A DNA stretch of 64,000 nt, taken from Mycobacterium sp. (GTDB taxonomy: Bacteria > Actinomycetota > Actinomycetes > Mycobacteriales > Mycobacteriaceae). Below the pieces are notes generated by a model that saw only the letters and a list, made by a program, of their open reading frames with translations, was not told the DNA's origin and did not search any database. Each line of letters opens with the position of its first letter. Position 1 is the first letter of the stretch. The translations under genes were made by a program, and so were the position numbers. This document shows, one piece after another, positions 36,990 to 45,734 of this stretch. Where the stretch lies: the NCBI GenBank assembly GCA_003987775.1, contig RXJD01000010.1, positions 124,001-188,000 of the forward strand. Reading direction: 5' to 3'.

Positions 36990-39482
36990 TCAGGCCTTGT
37001 CGCGGCGTGGCGACGTGGCCGCCGGACGCAACCGGTAGCGAACGAACCCGAGCCACACCAGGGCGAGCAGTCCCAGCATGAGCATGTCGAACACCCACCA
37101 GCCCGAATAGTGACTCCACATCGCGTTGTGATCGGCCAGCTTGTCGATCCGTCGCAAGTCCACGGTGGCTGCGGCGGCCGCAAAGCCCCATTGAGCCGGA
37201 ATGAACCAGGAGACCTGGTCGTAACCCCAGGTACCCACCAGCGAGACGAGTCCGCCCGCGAACAACAGTGAGGCCAGCAACGCCGGGATCAATAGGGGCA
37301 GCACCTCGGCCATCGACTTGCCCAGCGAGGACAACGCGAGCCCCACGATCGCCGACACGACGGCCGTCGCCGCCACGGTGACGTACAGCTCGATGCCCGC
37401 TGCCAGTGGGGAAGTGCCGAACAGCGCCGCGCCATGCTTGGGCCCGCCTTTGCCTACGATCACGATGGCGGTCAGGACGGCGGCCTGCGCCGCGGCGATC
37501 AGGCCGAAGACGGCGAGTTTGGCCATCAGGTAGGCCGATGCCGACAGTCCGATCGTCTGCTCCCGCCGGAAGATCCGGCGTTCGGAGACCAGGCTCCCGA
37601 TCGTCAGTACGGTGCCCATGAGGACCGCGGCGAAGTTGAGCGCGGCCAGGATCTCGATCGCTTCGTGCGCATTCGCCGACGACGGGCCGGACCGGCTCAA
37701 CCCGGAATTCCCGGGGATCAGCAGCGTCAGCGCGCCGAGGGCGAAGGGCAGCGCAAGCAGCAACAGCGAAAAGACGAGGCTGGCGGCCAGCAGCCGCAAC
37801 TGCCGACGGGCCACCAGCCGGAACTGACGTTTGACGCCGGGCACGGGTGCGAGCCGCTGTGGTCTGGCGATCGACGGCGGCGTCGGCGAGACCGCAGCCT
37901 GTTGTCTGATCAGGAAGGCGTGGTGCGCGCCGTGCGGGTCCGCGCTGATTCGCCCGAAGATCTCCAGCCAGTCGGTGGTGCCCAGCGCCGAGTCGATGTG
38001 CGAGGGCGGCCCGGCGAACGCCAACTGGCCCGCCGGCGTGAGCAGCAGCACCTGGTCGCACATGTTGAGGTAGGCCGGCGACGTGCCGGACACCACCACC
38101 ACGCAGCCGAGGTCGGCCTGGCGGCGTAGCAGCGCCATCACGTGGTTCTCCTGGACCGGGTCAAGCCCGGCCCCCGGCCCCTCGACCACCAGCAGCGACG
38201 GCCTGGTCAGCAGTTCGACCGCCAGCGACACGCACCGGCGCGCTTCGGGCGGCAACTTGGCGACCCGGGTCGTGCGATGCGGCGTGAGTTCGAGTTCGTC
38301 GAGGACCTGGTGCACGACCCGGTCACGGTTCTCCGGCGAGGTGTCCGGCGGCAGCCGCAGCTCGGCCGCATATGCGAGGGCGCGCTCCACGGTGAGCCGG
38401 GGGTGCACCCGGTTGTCGCGCGGAACCACCCCGATGCGCAGGCGCATCACGTCGGGCTCGGCGTGCGCGTCGTGGCCGTCGACGGTCAGCAGACCCGAAC
38501 TCACCGGCCGGCTGCCGGCGAGCAGACCGGTCAGGGCGAAATTGCGTGCCGCCGACGGCCCGACCACGGCGATCAGGGAGCCCGGGGGCGCCGTGAACGT
38601 CACGTTCGACAGCACCTCGCGGCCATCCACAGTAAGTCCCAGCTGATACCCGGCGACGCCGATGGTGCGCGCGCCCGGCAGCAGCGGCAACCGGCTGGTC
38701 TGGGGCGGGAGCTCGTCGGGTCTGTTGTCGCCGGGCAGCAGTTTCCGGCCCGCCTCGGTCATCCGCTCGAGCAGGCCCGGGCCCGTGGCCGGGGCGTCGT
38801 CCGGTGCCGGCGGGGCGGCAGATTCGTCCGCCGGCACGTACCGGAATGGCCTGGTGGGTCGCTCCAGCGGGGAGTGCTCGACGGGGCCATATACGGCGGC
38901 GGGCTGGGCCGGGATGCTGGTCGTCGCGGGTTCTTCGACGGGCTGCGCCGGGATGCTGGTGGTGGGTGGGTCCGCCGGTGCGGCGGGGATGCTGGTGGTG
39001 GCGGGTTCCCCGATGGGTTGCGCCGGGATGCTGGTGGTGGGTGGGTCTGCCGGTGCGGCGGGGATGCTGGTGGTAGCGGGTTCGGCGTCGTGCGCCCGAA
39101 CAGGTTGCGGCAGCGGAGTTTTGACTCCCAGCGGATCGGTGGTCGGGGGCGGGGCGTCGTCGGGTGCGGTGACCTCGAAGCGCAGCCGCGGCCCGCGCTG
39201 CGGGTCGCCGATCGCAATCGTCTGACCGTCCCGGATATCGATGGTCGACATCCGCGCCCCATCCAGAAACAAGCCTTGATGGCTCTGATCGACGGCCAGC
39301 CAGTGGGTACCGGCGAAGCGCAGCACCACATCGGGGACGGGTTGTGTGTCGGGGCCGCCGGGGTCCAGTCGGACGTCGCAATGTCCGCCGTGCCCCACGA
39401 TCACGTCGCGGCCCGGCGCGAAGACGTACCGCATCGATCCGACCCACACGGTCAACGGGGAGACGTCAGGGATGGCCGTCAC
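36990..39482 (-). CDS. FHA-ABC membrane protein with degenerate ATPase motifs (Rv1747-like plan)
   Basis: An 830-residue protein: FHA-like domain (about residues 10-105, GRDVIVG and SHQGLFLDGARM), a Pro/Thr linker with five TTSIPA units (137-193), an ABC nucleotide-binding domain (about 275-500), and a six-helix ABC-2 permease (about 560-830). The plan matches Rv1747, an exporter controlled by phosphothreonine binding. The ATPase site is not canonical: the Walker A position reads VVGPSAARNFAL without the Lys, the signature is replaced by KLPPEARR, and Walker B reads LLVVEGPGAGLDP with Gly for the catalytic Glu. The FHA core also lacks the usual Ser-x-x-His. The start is GTG at 39482. It lies downstream of the MarR gene on the same strand. 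Confidence 0.85.
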   Translation of the reverse strand: MTAIPDVSPLTVWVGSMRYVFAPGRDVIVGHGGHCDVRLDPGGPDTQPVPDVVLRFAGTHWLAVDQSHQGLFLDGARMSTIDIRDGQTIAIGDPQRGPRLRFEVTAPDDAPPPTTDPLGVKTPLPQPVRAHDAEPATTSIPAAPADPPTTSIPAQPIGEPATTSIPAAPADPPTTSIPAQPVEEPATTSIPAQPAAVYGPVEHSPLERPTRPFRYVPADESAAPPAPDDAPATGPGLLERMTEAGRKLLPGDNRPDELPPQTSRLPLLPGARTIGVAGYQLGLTVDGREVLSNVTFTAPPGSLIAVVGPSAARNFALTGLLAGSRPVSSGLLTVDGHDAHAEPDVMRLRIGVVPRDNRVHPRLTVERALAYAAELRLPPDTSPENRDRVVHQVLDELELTPHRTTRVAKLPPEARRCVSLAVELLTRPSLLVVEGPGAGLDPVQENHVMALLRRQADLGCVVVVSGTSPAYLNMCDQVLLLTPAGQLAFAGPPSHIDSALGTTDWLEIFGRISADPHGAHHAFLIRQQAAVSPTPPSIARPQRLAPVPGVKRQFRLVARRQLRLLAASLVFSLLLLALPFALGALTLLIPGNSGLSRSGPSSANAHEAIEILAALNFAAVLMGTVLTIGSLVSERRIFRREQTIGLSASAYLMAKLAVFGLIAAAQAAVLTAIVIVGKGGPKHGAALFGTSPLAAGIELYVTVAATAVVSAIVGLALSSLGKSMAEVLPLLIPALLASLLFAGGLVSLVGTWGYDQVSWFIPAQWGFAAAAATVDLRRIDKLADHNAMWSHYSGWWVFDMLMLGLLALVWLGFVRYRLRPAATSPRRDKA
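38904..39083 (-). repeat. 75-base tandem repeat encoding TTSIPA linker
   Basis: Encodes residues 134-193 of the FHA-ABC protein as about 2.4 copies of a 25-residue unit that starts EPATTSIPAAPADPP and holds two TTSIPA motifs. The DNA copies are nearly identical, which suggests recent duplication. The repeats are in frame, so copy-number change would lengthen or shorten the linker without a frameshift. Confidence 0.9.
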
Positions 39483-39550
39483 CTTTCATCGTGGAGTGCT
39501 GACTCAAGTGTCTACCCGCTGAGGCGGTCCCTCCACTCGCAATGACCGGA

Positions 39551-40027
39551 TCAGAGTGTGTGGCGGCCCGGTGTGGTAGCGGAGTTTTCCAGCAGACGCC
39601 GCAGCACCTCGACGGCTTCCGTCAGCACCTGACGGTCGCCGGGGTCGAGACGGGCCAGCTGCGGTGCGATGGCGGCGGCCCGGTCCCTGCGCACCGCGTT
39701 GAGTGTGTGAACACCATTGGGGGTGATCTTGATACGGACCGCGCGGGCGTCGCCGGGGTCGATGGTCCGGGACACCAGCCCGGCATCCTCGAGCCGGCGC
39801 ACCTGAGTCGTCATCGTCGGCTGGGAACAGTGGTCCACCGCGGCCAGGTCGCCGATGCGGGCTTCCCCCTGGGCCTCGATGGTTGCCAGCAGCCGGGCCT
39901 GTGCCGACGGCAAGGGCATCTGGATCCGCTGGGTGGCCAGCCGGTTCAACCGCGCGACCACTGCCAACAGGTCGGCTCCCAGACCGTGCGCGACGTCAGC
40001 GTCTTTTGCCGCGGCGGACGAAGTCAT
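39551..40027 (-). CDS. MarR-family transcriptional regulator
   Basis: A 158-residue winged-helix repressor. The DNA-binding part runs from ARIGDLAAVDHCSQPTMTTQ through VRRLEDAGLVSRTIDPGDAR to VRIKITPNG, the wing. Position beside the ECF importer matches Rv2327 in M. tuberculosis. The ATG at 40027 lies 13 bases from a perfect inverted repeat that is probably its operator. The FHA-ABC gene starts 68 bases after its stop on the same strand and may be in the same transcript; the ECF genes are divergent. Confidence 0.9.
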   Translation of the reverse strand: MTSSAAAKDADVAHGLGADLLAVVARLNRLATQRIQMPLPSAQARLLATIEAQGEARIGDLAAVDHCSQPTMTTQVRRLEDAGLVSRTIDPGDARAVRIKITPNGVHTLNAVRRDRAAAIAPQLARLDPGDRQVLTEAVEVLRRLLENSATTPGRHTL

Positions 40028-40039
40028 ACATCCATCGTT

Positions 40040-40056
40040 GCATAGCTTTGCTATGC
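40040..40056. promoter_or_regulatory. Inverted repeat, likely MarR operator
   Basis: GCATAGC-TTT-GCTATGC is a perfect 7-base inverted repeat between the MarR gene (start 40027) and the divergent ECF gene (start 40146). Size and position fit MarR dimer binding and autoregulation. Confidence 0.65.
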
Positions 40057-40145
40057 GAGACCAATCGTGAAAGGCGTCACCCCAAATGCCCGGCGGCCCG
40101 TGTGCTGGTCACCCTGCGACGAGCGGACCTGGCAGAATCGGTCGA

Positions 40146-42203
40146 GTGAGCGAGACCGGGCCACCCCCTTCGCGCGCTCGGGGTGGACCGCTGCGACCGA
40201 GTGAACTGGCGCAAGCATCGGTGATGGCTGCGCTGTGCGCGGTGACCGCCATCATCTCCGTCGTGGTGCCGTTCGCCGCGGGGCTCGCGCTGCTCGGCAC
40301 CGTGCCCACCGGGTTGCTGGCCTACCGCTATCGCCTGCGCGTGCTGATCACCGCGACGGTCGCGGCCAGCGTCATCGCCTTCATCATCGCCGGCGGCGGG
40401 GGATTGATGGGCGTCATCCAGAGCGCCTATATCGGGGGGCTCACCGGAATCATCAAGCGGCGGGGACGCGGCACGCCCACCGTCGTGGTGTCGTCGGTGA
40501 TTGCCGGCCTGGTGTTCGGCGCCGCCAACGTCGGGATATTGATGGTGCTGACGCGCCTGCGGCACCTGATGCGCGACGCGATCAGCGCGAACGTGAACGG
40601 GCTGGCCTCGTTCTTCGGCCGGGTCGGCTTGCAGGATGCCGGGTTCTGGCTCAAGAAGCTCTACGCCGGCGCTCTGCACTACTGGCAGTTGGTCCTGCTC
40701 GGCGCGGTGGCTCTCGGGGTCGTCTTCATCTCTCTGATCGGGTGGTGGGCGCTGTCCCGGCTGCTGGAACGGATGCGGGGCATCCCGGACGTGCACAAGC
40801 TGGACGCTCCGCAGGGCGATGTCCCCGACGCCACCGTCGGCCCGGTCCCGGTGCGGCTGGACCACGTGCGATTCCGCTACCCCGGAGCCGGCCAGGACGC
40901 GCTGCGCGAGATCAGCCTGGACATCGGCGAGGCCGAACACGTCGCGATCACCGGCGCCAATGGCTCCGGCAAGACCACGCTGATGCTGATTCTGGCCGGC
41001 CGGGAGCCCACGTCGGGCACGGTGCAGCGGCCAGGGGCGGTGGGGCTGGGCAAGCTCGGCGGCACCGCCGTCGTCCTGCAACATCCCGAGAGTCAGGTGC
41101 TCGGCACCCGCGTCGCCGACGACGTGGTCTGGGGGCTGCCGCCGGGGACCACGACCGACGTCGAGAAGTTGCTGCGCGAGGTGGGACTGGAAGATCTGGC
41201 CGAGCGCGACACGGGCAGCCTTTCCGGCGGTGAACTGCAGCGCCTGGCGCTCGCGGCCGCGCTGGCCCGCGAGCCCGCCATGCTGATTGCCGACGAGGTC
41301 ACCACCATGGTGGACCAGCAGGGCCGCGAGGGCCTGCTGAATGTGTTGTCCGGCCTGACGAAACGGCACAAGACGGCGTTGGTGCACATCACGCACTACA
41401 ACAACGAGGCCGAATCTGCCGACCGGACAATCAAACTCAGTGATTCCCCGGACAACTCCGGGATGGTGCAGCCCGCCGGAGACGCGCAGCTGCCGACCGT
41501 GGGAGTGGGCGGAACACGCAGCGGGTCGACGCTCGAACTCGTGGGTGTCGGGCACGAATACGGCATCGGAACCCCGTGGGCCAAGACGGCGTTGCGCGAC
41601 ATCAACTTCGTCGTGGAGCAGGGTGACGGCGTGCTCATCCACGGAGGCAACGGCTCGGGCAAGTCGACGCTGGCGTGGGTGATGGCGGGTTTGACGACCC
41701 CGACGAGTGGTGTCTGCCTGCTCGACGGCCGCCCCACCGACGAGCAGGTGGGCGCGGTGGCGCTGTCGTTCCAGGCGGCACGGCTGCAGCTGATGCGCAG
41801 TCGCGTCGACTTGGAAGTGGCCTCAGCGGCCGGTTTTTCGCACAAGGACCGCGACCGGGTCATCTCGGCACTCGGCGTGGTCGGACTCGACCCTGCGCTG
41901 GCCGGCCGCAGCATTGACAAGCTCAGTGGCGGCCAGATGCGCCGGGTGGTCCTGGCCGGGCTGCTCGCCTGCAAGCCGAAAGCCCTTATTCTGGACGAGC
42001 CGCTGGCCGGCCTGGACGCCGAAAGTCAGCGCGGCCTCCTGCGCCTGCTGGAGGATCTGCGGCGGGAGCGGGGTCTGACGGTGGTGGTCATCTCGCACGA
42101 CCTCGTCGGGATGGAAAGCCTCTGTCCGCGCACCCTGCACCTGCGTGACGGTGCTCTGCAGCCGGCCTCGACGTCCGGCGTACGACCGGGGGGCGTGGCG
42201 TGA
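40146..42203 (+). CDS. ECF-type importer: membrane part fused to two ATPase domains
   Basis: A 685-residue protein like Rv2326c. The first 215 residues hold about six membrane helices resembling a substrate-binding S component. Two ABC ATPase domains follow, and both are intact: Walker [13 protein letters not shown] and [12 protein letters not shown], signatures SLSGGELQR and KLSGGQMRR, Walker [13 protein letters not shown] and [12 protein letters not shown]. With the EcfT gene directly downstream this makes a full energy-coupling-factor importer, for a vitamin or metal not identifiable here. GTG at 40146 is preferred over 40086, because the extra 20 residues look unlike protein start and the Mtb protein has similar length. 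Confidence 0.88.
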   Translation: MSETGPPPSRARGGPLRPSELAQASVMAALCAVTAIISVVVPFAAGLALLGTVPTGLLAYRYRLRVLITATVAASVIAFIIAGGGGLMGVIQSAYIGGLTGIIKRRGRGTPTVVVSSVIAGLVFGAANVGILMVLTRLRHLMRDAISANVNGLASFFGRVGLQDAGFWLKKLYAGALHYWQLVLLGAVALGVVFISLIGWWALSRLLERMRGIPDVHKLDAPQGDVPDATVGPVPVRLDHVRFRYPGAGQDALREISLDIGEAEHVAITGANGSGKTTLMLILAGREPTSGTVQRPGAVGLGKLGGTAVVLQHPESQVLGTRVADDVVWGLPPGTTTDVEKLLREVGLEDLAERDTGSLSGGELQRLALAAALAREPAMLIADEVTTMVDQQGREGLLNVLSGLTKRHKTALVHITHYNNEAESADRTIKLSDSPDNSGMVQPAGDAQLPTVGVGGTRSGSTLELVGVGHEYGIGTPWAKTALRDINFVVEQGDGVLIHGGNGSGKSTLAWVMAGLTTPTSGVCLLDGRPTDEQVGAVALSFQAARLQLMRSRVDLEVASAAGFSHKDRDRVISALGVVGLDPALAGRSIDKLSGGQMRRVVLAGLLACKPKALILDEPLAGLDAESQRGLLRLLEDLRRERGLTVVVISHDLVGMESLCPRTLHLRDGALQPASTSGVRPGGVA

Positions 42204-43048
42204 CGACGACGTCTCATCCGCGGCAGCGAGAGAACCGCCGACCCGGTCGCCCGGTGGTGTTGCTGGTTCCCATTCCCGGCTCCTCGCCCATCCACGAACT
42301 GTGGGCCGGGACGAAGCTGTTGGTGGTGTTCGGCATTTCGGTGCTGCTGGCGTTCTACCCGGGTTGGGTGACCATCGGGTGCGCCGCGGCCCTGGTGCTG
42401 GCGGCGATCTGGATCGCCCGTATCCCGCGCGGTGCGCTGCCGTCGATACCCCGCTGGCTGTGGATCGTGATCTTCATCGGTGGTTTCACCGCGGCGCTGG
42501 CCGGCGGTGATCCGCTGGTCTCGGTATCCGGGCTTGAGCTAGGACTCGGCGGTTTCCTGAACTTTCTGCGGATCACCGCGCTGACACTGGTGCTGCTGGC
42601 GCTGGGCGGCCTGGTGTCCTACACCACCAACGTCGCCGAAATCGGGCCTGCGGTGGCCACTTTGGGCCGGCCGCTGCGGCTGCTGCGGCTGCCGATCGAC
42701 GAGTGGGCGGTGGCACTGGCGTTGGCGTTGCGCGCCTTCCCCATGTTGATCGACGAGTTCCAGGTGTTGTACGCGGCGCGGCGGCTGCGGCCGAAACCGG
42801 TGCCGCGCAGTCGCAGAGGGAAGCGCCAGCAACGCCGGATGGAGGTCATCGACCTCCTCGCGGCCACCATCACCGTGACGCTGCGCCGCGCTGACGAGAT
42901 GGGCGATGCCATCACCGCGCGCGGCGGCACCGGTCAGTTGTCGGCCCACCCGCGGCGGCCCAGGCTGGCGGACTGGCTGACGATCACGACCGCCGCGCTG
43001 GTCTGCGGCGCGGGTGTGGCGATTCAGACGATCCTTTCCGCGCACTAG
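42200..43048 (+). CDS. ECF transporter T component
   Basis: A 282-residue EcfT/CbiQ-family membrane protein with five or so helices. The cytoplasmic coupling helices include [16 protein letters not shown], with the conserved Ala-Arg-Gly that touches the ATPase. It starts at GTG 42200, overlapping the stop of the fused ATPase gene (GTGA). It corresponds to Rv2325c. It ends 4 bases before the convergent AsnC gene. Confidence 0.9.
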   Translation: MTTTSHPRQRENRRPGRPVVLLVPIPGSSPIHELWAGTKLLVVFGISVLLAFYPGWVTIGCAAALVLAAIWIARIPRGALPSIPRWLWIVIFIGGFTAALAGGDPLVSVSGLELGLGGFLNFLRITALTLVLLALGGLVSYTTNVAEIGPAVATLGRPLRLLRLPIDEWAVALALALRAFPMLIDEFQVLYAARRLRPKPVPRSRRGKRQQRRMEVIDLLAATITVTLRRADEMGDAITARGGTGQLSAHPRRPRLADWLTITTAALVCGAGVAIQTILSAH

Positions 43049-43052
43049 TCGA

Positions 43053-43499
43053 TCACGGCCGCATCCGGTCGATCAGGTTCGAGAGCACCACGATGCTTTC
43101 ACTGCGCTCGATGTCGGCGCTGGATCTGATGCGTTCCAGCGCGGTCTCCAGGTGCCGCATGTCCCGGGCTAGTACGTGCAGGATCGCGTCGGATGTGCCG
43201 GTGACGGTGGCTGCGCTGACCACCTCGGGGATGTCCACCCACGCCTCGCGCAACTTCTCCGGCGCAATCCGGCCGTGGCAGAACACCTGGACATAGGCCT
43301 CGGTGTTCCAGCCGAGCGCGTTGTGGTCGACGACGGTGGTGAAGCCCCGGATCACCCCGCTGTCGAGCATCCGGTCGACGCGGCGCTTGACCGCCGGTGC
43401 GGAGAGGTTCACTTTCTGACTGATCTCGGCGAAGGTGGCCCGGGCATGCTCGGCCAGTTCGACCAGGATGCGCTCGTCCGTGTCGTCGAGTCGGTCCAT
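43053..43499 (-). CDS. Lrp/AsnC-family regulator of the arginine/ornithine cluster
   Basis: A 148-residue Lrp/AsnC protein: helix-turn-helix (TFAEISQKVNLSAPAVKRRV) and a C-terminal ligand-binding RAM domain (EVVSAATVTGTSDAILHVLA). It matches Rv2324 by position. It is divergent from ddaH, and four copies of a (T)GCGCAA motif lie between them, so it probably senses an amino acid such as arginine or ornithine and controls the ddaH-rocD-rocE genes. The ligand is inferred from context only. Confidence 0.92.
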   Translation of the reverse strand: MDRLDDTDERILVELAEHARATFAEISQKVNLSAPAVKRRVDRMLDSGVIRGFTTVVDHNALGWNTEAYVQVFCHGRIAPEKLREAWVDIPEVVSAATVTGTSDAILHVLARDMRHLETALERIRSSADIERSESIVVLSNLIDRMRP

Positions 43500-43520
43500 A
43501 CCACACCTCCGTCAGTCGTG

Positions 43521-43599
43521 TGCGCAACAGATCGTCACTGTGCGAAGCCTAGCGCAATAAATCAACGGTAAGTGCGCAATGTAGTTCGTTTGCTTGCGC
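43521..43599. promoter_or_regulatory. Cluster of GCGCAA motifs, likely AsnC binding region
   Basis: TGCGCAA occurs at 43521-43527 and 43573-43579, GCGCAA at 43552-43557, and its reverse complement TTGCGC at 43594-43599, with gaps of roughly 20-30 bases. Several similar half sites spread over about 80 bases are what an octameric Lrp/AsnC protein would bind. The region is divergent between the regulator and ddaH. Confidence 0.5.
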
Positions 43600-43626
43600 C
43601 ATAGCGGCCCCATAGCGTTGATATTT

Positions 43627-44490
43627 ATGACGGACAACTATGTGGACGCCCGATTCGCGCCGGGGGCCCGGCACGTCACGGGGCGCGACCGCACTCCGAC
43701 CGCCCGGCATTATGCGATGACACCGCCGACCTTCTTCGCCGTCGAATACGCGATCAACCCGTGGATGGACACCAGTACGCCGGTCGACGTCGGGCGCGCC
43801 ACGGCCCAGTGGGAACGGCTGCGCCAAACCTATGTTCGGCTGGGCCACCGGGTCGATGTGGTCGAGCCCGTGGCAGGCCTGCCGGACATGGTGTACGCCG
43901 CCAACGGCGGTTTCGTCGCCCAGGAGGTCGCCGTCGTGGCCAGGTTCCGGTTCGCTGAGCGTGCCGACGAGTCCCGGGCCTACGCGAACTGGATGGCCTC
44001 GATCGGCTACCGGCCCGTGTCCACCCGTCACGTCAACGAAGGCCAGGGTGATCTGCTGCTGGTCGGCGATATGGTGCTGGCAGGCTACGGGTTTCGCACC
44101 GACCCTCGCGCGCACGCCGAGATCGCCGCTGCGCTGCGAATGCCGGTGGTGTCGCTCGAACTGGTGGATCCGCGCTTCTACCATCTCGATACCGCGCTGG
44201 CCGTGCTCGACGAGCACACCATCGCGTACTACCCGCCGGCGTTCAGCGAATCGGCTCAGACCCAGTTGCGGGCGTTGTTCCCCGAGGCCATCACCGTCGG
44301 CACCCCCGACGCATACCTCTTCGGGCTCAACGCCGTCTCCGACGGCTACCACGTTGTACTGCCTTCCGCGGCAACGGGATTCGCACAACAGCTACGGGCG
44401 TACGGCTTCGAGCCGATCGGCGTCGACCTGTCCGAACTGCTCAAGGGCGGCGGCTCGGTGAAGTGCTGCACATTGGAGGTGCACTCGTGA
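43627..44490 (+). CDS. ddaH: DdaH/arginine-dihydrolase-like amidinotransferase-fold enzyme
   Basis: A 287-residue enzyme of the guanidino-modifying family. Catalytic Cys lies in GGGSVKCCTLEV near the C-terminus, the His in FYHLDTALAVL, and the substrate loop in MVYAANGGFV. It is annotated as dimethylarginine dimethylaminohydrolase in M. tuberculosis (Rv2323c). Because rocD, which uses ornithine, is coupled to it by a GTGA overlap, direct hydrolysis of arginine to ornithine is an alternative activity. The ATG at 43627 is preferred over 43594, which would overlap the regulatory motifs. Confidence 0.87.
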   Translation: MTDNYVDARFAPGARHVTGRDRTPTARHYAMTPPTFFAVEYAINPWMDTSTPVDVGRATAQWERLRQTYVRLGHRVDVVEPVAGLPDMVYAANGGFVAQEVAVVARFRFAERADESRAYANWMASIGYRPVSTRHVNEGQGDLLLVGDMVLAGYGFRTDPRAHAEIAAALRMPVVSLELVDPRFYHLDTALAVLDEHTIAYYPPAFSESAQTQLRALFPEAITVGTPDAYLFGLNAVSDGYHVVLPSAATGFAQQLRAYGFEPIGVDLSELLKGGGSVKCCTLEVHS

Positions 44491-45710
44491 CCATTCTGGC
44501 GGACCTGACCGACACGGCCATCGCGCTGGTGGAAAGGCATGCAGCGCACAACTATTCACCGTTGCCGGTGGTGGCTGCCAGCGCCGAAGGGGCCTGGATC
44601 ATTGATGTGGACGGCCGTCGCTACCTGGACTGTCTGGCCGCCTACTCGGCGGTCAACTTCGGCCATCGCCACCCCGAGATCATCGCGACGGCTCACGCCC
44701 AGCTCGATACGGTCACGCTGGTCAGCCGCGCCTTCCACTCCGACCGCCTCGGTCCCTTCTGCGCGGCACTGGCCGAGTTGTGCGAAAAGGACATGGTGTT
44801 GCCGATGAATTCGGGCGCCGAGGCGGTCGAGAGCGGCCTGAAGGTCGCCCGCAAATGGGGCACCGATGTCAAGGGCGTCCCGGCCGGCAAAGCCAACATT
44901 ATCGTGGCGGACAACAACTTCCACGGCCGCACGATCAGCATCGTCAGCTTCTCCTCGGACCCGGTGGCGCGTGGCGGATTCGGTCCGTTCACCCCCGGAT
45001 TCCGCTCCGTGCCGTTCGGCGACGCAACCGCCCTGGCCGGGGCGATCGACGAGCACACGGTCGCGGTGCTGCTCGAGCCGATCCAGGGCGAGGCGGGCAT
45101 CATCGTGCCGCCGGACGACTACCTGCCCGCGGTGCGTGCGCTGTGCAGCGAGCACAACGTGCTGATGATCGCCGACGAGATCCAATCGGGATTGGCGCGT
45201 ACCGGTTACACCTTCGCCTGTGACCGGTGGGGCGTGGTGCCCGACGTCTACCTCCTCGGCAAGGCGCTGGGCGGGGGCGTCGTCCCGCTGTCGGCGGTGG
45301 TCGCCGACCGGGACGTCCTCGGCGTGCTCAATCCCGGTGAACACGGCTCGACGTTCGGGGGCAACCCGCTGGCGGCTGCGATCGGCACCACCGTGGTGGA
45401 CATGCTGGCACGCGGCGATTTCCAGTACCGCTCGGCCAGACTGGGTGCGCACCTGCACGAGGGGTTGAGTGCGCTGGTCGGTCATGGCGTGACGGCGGTG
45501 CGCGGCTTCGGGTTGTGGGCTGGTGTCGATATCGACCCGGAGCTGGGTTCCGGTAAGCAGATCAGCCTGCGGCTGGCCGATCGCGGAGTGCTGGTCAAGG
45601 ACACCCACGACTGGACGCTGCGGTTCGCTCCGCCGCTGGTGATCACCGCCTCGGAGATCGACTGGCTGGTGGGGCAGTTCGCCGCCGTGCTGCGGGAGGC
45701 CCATACTTAG
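44487..45710 (+). CDS. rocD: Ornithine aminotransferase
   Basis: A 407-residue class III PLP aminotransferase that converts ornithine and 2-oxoglutarate to glutamate semialdehyde and glutamate. Markers: PMNSGAEAVESGLKVARKWG, NNFHGRTIS, IADEIQSGLARTG and the PLP Lys in LLGKALGGGVVPLSA; the phosphate loop is HGSTFGGNPLAAA. The start is GTG 44487, with GGAGGT 6 bases before it, overlapping the ddaH stop. In M. tuberculosis this gene is split into rocD1 and rocD2; here it is one intact frame. Confidence 0.95.
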   Translation: MTILADLTDTAIALVERHAAHNYSPLPVVAASAEGAWIIDVDGRRYLDCLAAYSAVNFGHRHPEIIATAHAQLDTVTLVSRAFHSDRLGPFCAALAELCEKDMVLPMNSGAEAVESGLKVARKWGTDVKGVPAGKANIIVADNNFHGRTISIVSFSSDPVARGGFGPFTPGFRSVPFGDATALAGAIDEHTVAVLLEPIQGEAGIIVPPDDYLPAVRALCSEHNVLMIADEIQSGLARTGYTFACDRWGVVPDVYLLGKALGGGVVPLSAVVADRDVLGVLNPGEHGSTFGGNPLAAAIGTTVVDMLARGDFQYRSARLGAHLHEGLSALVGHGVTAVRGFGLWAGVDIDPELGSGKQISLRLADRGVLVKDTHDWTLRFAPPLVITASEIDWLVGQFAAVLREAHT

Positions 45711-45734
45711 CTGACACAGCGATGGGAGGCGCAG

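Noticed and set aside
38904..39083. Possible CRISPR-like array from regularly spaced repeats
   Set aside because: The repeats are in-frame coding sequence of the FHA-ABC linker, with no unique spacers and no cas genes nearby.
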